From Verrucomicrobiota bacterium (GTDB taxonomy: Bacteria; Verrucomicrobiota; Verrucomicrobiae; Opitutales; CG1-02-43-26): a stretch of DNA of 8,864 nucleotides. This document shows positions 6,733 through 8,864 of the stretch, piece after piece. The notes under the pieces were generated by a model. It ran no database searches, was not told the origin of the DNA, and saw nothing but the letters and a program-made list of their open reading frames with translations. The first letter of the stretch is position 1, and the number at the start of each line of letters is the position of its first letter. The stretch is taken from contig JABDAI010000050.1 in assembly GCA_013289195.1 (NCBI GenBank), forward strand, positions 1 to 8,864, read 5' to 3'. The position numbers and the translations under genes were made by a program.

Positions 6733-7254
6733 CTATTCTTCGATAGCAACATCTTCATCTTTAAGAGAAATCTGCCATCCATTGATGTTCCAAACAACGT
6801 TATAGGTGATTTGAATTGTGTTATCTTTTTTATTAACCTTATCGCGCACTCTATTAGGTTGGAATATAGCGTTCGAGATGCCTTTTCCATTCATTTCAAC
6901 AACCAAAGGCTCTTCCCATTTTAAAGAATCAGAAGCATCATCATTAATTAATGTGATTTTTGCACATTTAGAGGTTGGACAACCAAACCATTGATTAGAA
7001 AAGAAATCATGAGATTTTGCACTCCCCGCCTCTAGAGGTCTAAATTCCTCAGGGCTATAGTAAATAATGGACCCGTGCTTCCCATAATATTGCGTTGGAA
7101 TATTGCGAACATACACCTTGGAACGCATTTTATTATCAATATATAAGAAAGGCCCTCCTTTATTGGGGGATGGACTTGCGCCCTGTAAATTAGTGATGCA
7201 GCATAAAAGAGTTGTAGCGAAAGCTAGATTGAATTTTATAGCTCTGGGCATCAT
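6733..7254 (-). CDS. Small secreted protein of unknown function
   Basis: I do not recognise this family. From the ATG at 7254 the product has 173 residues. A typical signal peptide (MMPRAIKFN, then a hydrophobic core to about residue 22) ends at a likely cleavage site after LQGA (about 26). The mature part looks beta-rich: FLYIDNK, SKVYVRNI, SIIYYS, AKITLI, IQITYNVVWNINGW. It has one close cysteine pair, GCPTSKC, that could form a disulfide in the periplasm or outside the cell. No lipobox, catalytic motif or membrane segment is seen. An upstream in-frame GTG (7272) would abut the stop of the preceding gene, but the signal peptide and an AGGA 10 bases before the ATG favour 7254 (or the next ATG, 7251). 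It lies 18 bases after the serine hydrolase gene, so the two are probably cotranscribed. Stop is TAG. Confidence 0.75.
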   Translation of the reverse strand: MMPRAIKFNLAFATTLLCCITNLQGASPSPNKGGPFLYIDNKMRSKVYVRNIPTQYYGKHGSIIYYSPEEFRPLEAGSAKSHDFFSNQWFGCPTSKCAKITLINDDASDSLKWEEPLVVEMNGKGISNAIFQPNRVRDKVNKKDNTIQITYNVVWNINGWQISLKDEDVAIEE

Positions 7255-7264
7255 ATCACTTATT

Positions 7265-7268
7265 TCCT
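7265..7268 (-). promoter_or_regulatory. Ribosome binding site in the gap between the hydrolase and small secreted protein genes
   Basis: AGGA on the minus strand lies in the 18-base gap between the hydrolase stop and the ATG at 7254, ten bases before that ATG. It supports 7254 over the GTG at 7272 and fits translational coupling of the pair. The spacing is slightly long and the motif short. Confidence 0.4.
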
Positions 7269-7272
7269 GCAC

Positions 7273-8864
7273 CTACTTCTTTTCCGAAACTTTCGTAAAA
7301 ACGTCCGCATCAAAGTACTCGAGTTTGACACTCGTTACATTACCTTGATTATCAACCTCAAAGGTGAACAAACCTTTTTGAGGTTCTTTGGAGGTATCTA
7401 AAAATTCATAAGAAAAAATATTACCTGTTGTATGCTTGAGATTAAAATGTGTACGATTTTTTCCTACATAAGCTTCAAGACCCTCATTGACCAGTTTAAC
7501 TTCAAGGAGGTCGTAGTAATTGCTCTTATAAATTCCTACATAACGTTCTAACGGTAAAGCAGGTTCAATTTCTTCGAAAGCAACTCCTTTTCCTAATAGA
7601 CTTTGAATGTCACTTACCATTGAACGGCTGACATCTTCATACCCAGACTCTGCCAATTCCTTATCTTGACCATAATTATAGGTAATGAAAAGTCCACGTT
7701 CTTCTGGATTTTTACCTCCAAGAGCAATATTTAAGCCATGGGCTTTATCACCTGTTTTATATAAAATCGTAAAAGCCCGTGCCAGACCTTCCGGGAGGCC
7801 CGAAGGAAATACATTTGTAAGAATAACAATCCCTATTTTCTCTTCCGGAAGCATGTAAATGATACTGCGTATCCCTGTTGTAAAAGCTCCTGAATGTTTC
7901 CAAACATGGTAATTTTCGATATTCTGATAATCAACAACGATGCCCATAGCATAAAAGCCTGTCAACTTATCGGTATTCGTAGTCAAAATTTGTGGTGTAT
8001 GGGCTTCTAGTAAATCTTTTTCGTCAATTACTTGGCGATCTTTAAATTTTCCATTATTTAAGTACATAATCAACCAATTACACATATCCCGCGCTGAAGA
8101 ACTTGCTCCGCCACCGCCAAATTCTTCGTCAGGCATTCTTGTATAAAGCTGAGCCCAATTGCCATTTTCATCTTTTACATGAGAATAAGCTTTATTTTGA
8201 GCATTTTCATAATCCTTAAAGAAAAATCCTGTATGATACATGTCGAGCGGATCTAAAAGGACATCTTTGGCAAGCAAATTAAAATCTTTTTTAGCAGCAT
8301 TGGCGGCAGCAAGAGCCCCTATTGTAATAACTTCATTTTGATAAGCATATTGACTTCTAAAGCTGCTCACGGGATTTACATATTTAAAGCGATCTATAAT
8401 TTCATTCAAACTATAACCTATAGATTCAAGGTCGTCGCCAGTGAAAGGTCTGAATCCACTTCTATGGCTTAAAGCATCTCTAATCATAAATTGATCCGTC
8501 ACCCAATCCTCTTTCATTTTAAAATTGGGCACATAAGTCTTAACGGTATCATTCCAAGAGAGCATCCCTTGGCTGACTGCTGCTGCAACGACTGTTCCTA
8601 CCAGAGGCTTCGTCACAGAAGCCAATTGAAATACTGTATCCGGATCTATTTTATCATCACTGCCGACCTTCTTCACTCCAAAGCCTTTTAAATAGACAAC
8701 CTTATCACCTGAAACAATCCCCATTACCAACCCTGGAACTTTTTCTTCTTCCATAGCTTTAACAGCAATCTTTTCAAAATCTTTGATTATTCGCTCCAAA
8801 TCAGGTGAATCCGTCTTCGCACTTAAAAAAGAATAGGCAGAAAATGCAATAGCAAGCACCGAGA
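7273..8864 (-). CDS. Exported serine beta-lactamase-like hydrolase (class C/EstB type), 5' end beyond the window
   Basis: Numbering from the GTG at 8859. The fold is that of class C beta-lactamases, DD-peptidases and EstB esterases. Nucleophile motif SVTK is at 81-84 (S81, K84), the second motif YQN at 173-175, and HSG at 322-324 takes the place of KTG. A separate C-terminal domain (about 435-525, beginning LERYVGIY) resembles the beta-barrel DUF3471-like domain often found after this fold. The first visible residues (LAIAFSAYSFLSA) are the hydrophobic core and end of a signal peptide with no basic start, and the frame runs open to the last base, so the true start probably lies beyond the right edge. 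Likely periplasmic or secreted. HSG is common in esterase/peptidase-like members, so beta-lactam resistance should not be assumed. It ends in TAG, 18 bases before the small secreted protein gene. Confidence 0.9.
   Translation of the reverse strand, partial: SVLAIAFSAYSFLSAKTDSPDLERIIKDFEKIAVKAMEEEKVPGLVMGIVSGDKVVYLKGFGVKKVGSDDKIDPDTVFQLASVTKPLVGTVVAAAVSQGMLSWNDTVKTYVPNFKMKEDWVTDQFMIRDALSHRSGFRPFTGDDLESIGYSLNEIIDRFKYVNPVSSFRSQYAYQNEVITIGALAAANAAKKDFNLLAKDVLLDPLDMYHTGFFFKDYENAQNKAYSHVKDENGNWAQLYTRMPDEEFGGGGASSSARDMCNWLIMYLNNGKFKDRQVIDEKDLLEAHTPQILTTNTDKLTGFYAMGIVVDYQNIENYHVWKHSGAFTTGIRSIIYMLPEEKIGIVILTNVFPSGLPEGLARAFTILYKTGDKAHGLNIALGGKNPEERGLFITYNYGQDKELAESGYEDVSRSMVSDIQSLLGKGVAFEEIEPALPLERYVGIYKSNYYDLLEVKLVNEGLEAYVGKNRTHFNLKHTTGNIFSYEFLDTSKEPQKGLFTFEVDNQGNVTSVKLEYFDADVFTKVSEKK

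Noticed and set aside
6603..6890. 95-residue open frame on the minus strand
   Set aside because: It straddles two convergent real genes in another frame and has no coherent composition.
7103..7348. 81-residue open frame on the plus strand
   Set aside because: It is antisense to the small secreted protein and the hydrolase end.
7855..8650. True beta-lactam resistance gene (ampC)
   Set aside because: The third motif is HSG rather than KTG and a DUF3471-like domain follows, which fits the broad esterase/peptidase group; resistance is not supported.
8491..8691. 66-residue open frame on the plus strand
   Set aside because: It is antisense to the SVTK region of the serine hydrolase.

Overview
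The window is AT-rich (mid-30s % GC by eye) and densely coding. It contains an apolipoprotein N-acyltransferase, so the organism makes Gram-negative-type triacylated lipoproteins. Together with low GC, several starts without a Shine-Dalgarno sequence, an FG-GAP surface-type protein and a membrane protein of no recognisable family, this suggests a host-associated Gram-negative bacterium (environmental Chlamydiae, Legionellales or an alphaproteobacterial endosymbiont). No rRNA or other lineage marker is present, so that placement is inference only. I saw no tRNA, rRNA, insertion sequence or CRISPR array.

Layout from left to right. Bases 6-137 (+) hold a 43-codon coding-looking tail with an in-frame stop at its left edge, probably the 3' end of a frameshifted or decayed gene. 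It converges, with a 10-nt gap, on an M48 metallopeptidase with C-terminal TPR-like repeats (148-1713, -). A roughly 390-nt low-GC gap follows, holding a candidate promoter for the peptidase and possible gene debris. Next are an unrecognised helical protein with a C-terminal membrane hairpin (2104-3234, -) and the N-acyltransferase Lnt (3299-4915, -), both facing left. From the gap at about 4916-5062 a 553-residue protein is read to the right (5063-6724, +): signal peptide, seven FG-GAP repeats with calcium-site motifs, proline linker, one transmembrane helix. It meets, stop to stop, a leftward pair: a small secreted protein of unknown function (6733-7254) and, 18 nt upstream of it, a serine beta-lactamase-like hydrolase whose 5' end lies beyond the right edge (7273-8864).

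Most products are predicted to be exported or membrane-bound: lipoprotein maturation (Lnt), membrane proteolysis (M48-TPR), an exported propeller, an exported serine hydrolase with a small exported partner, and an unknown membrane protein. Nothing in the sequence ties them into one pathway. The clearest functional unit is the hydrolase/small-protein pair. The least explained genes are the 376-residue membrane protein and the 173-residue secreted protein.
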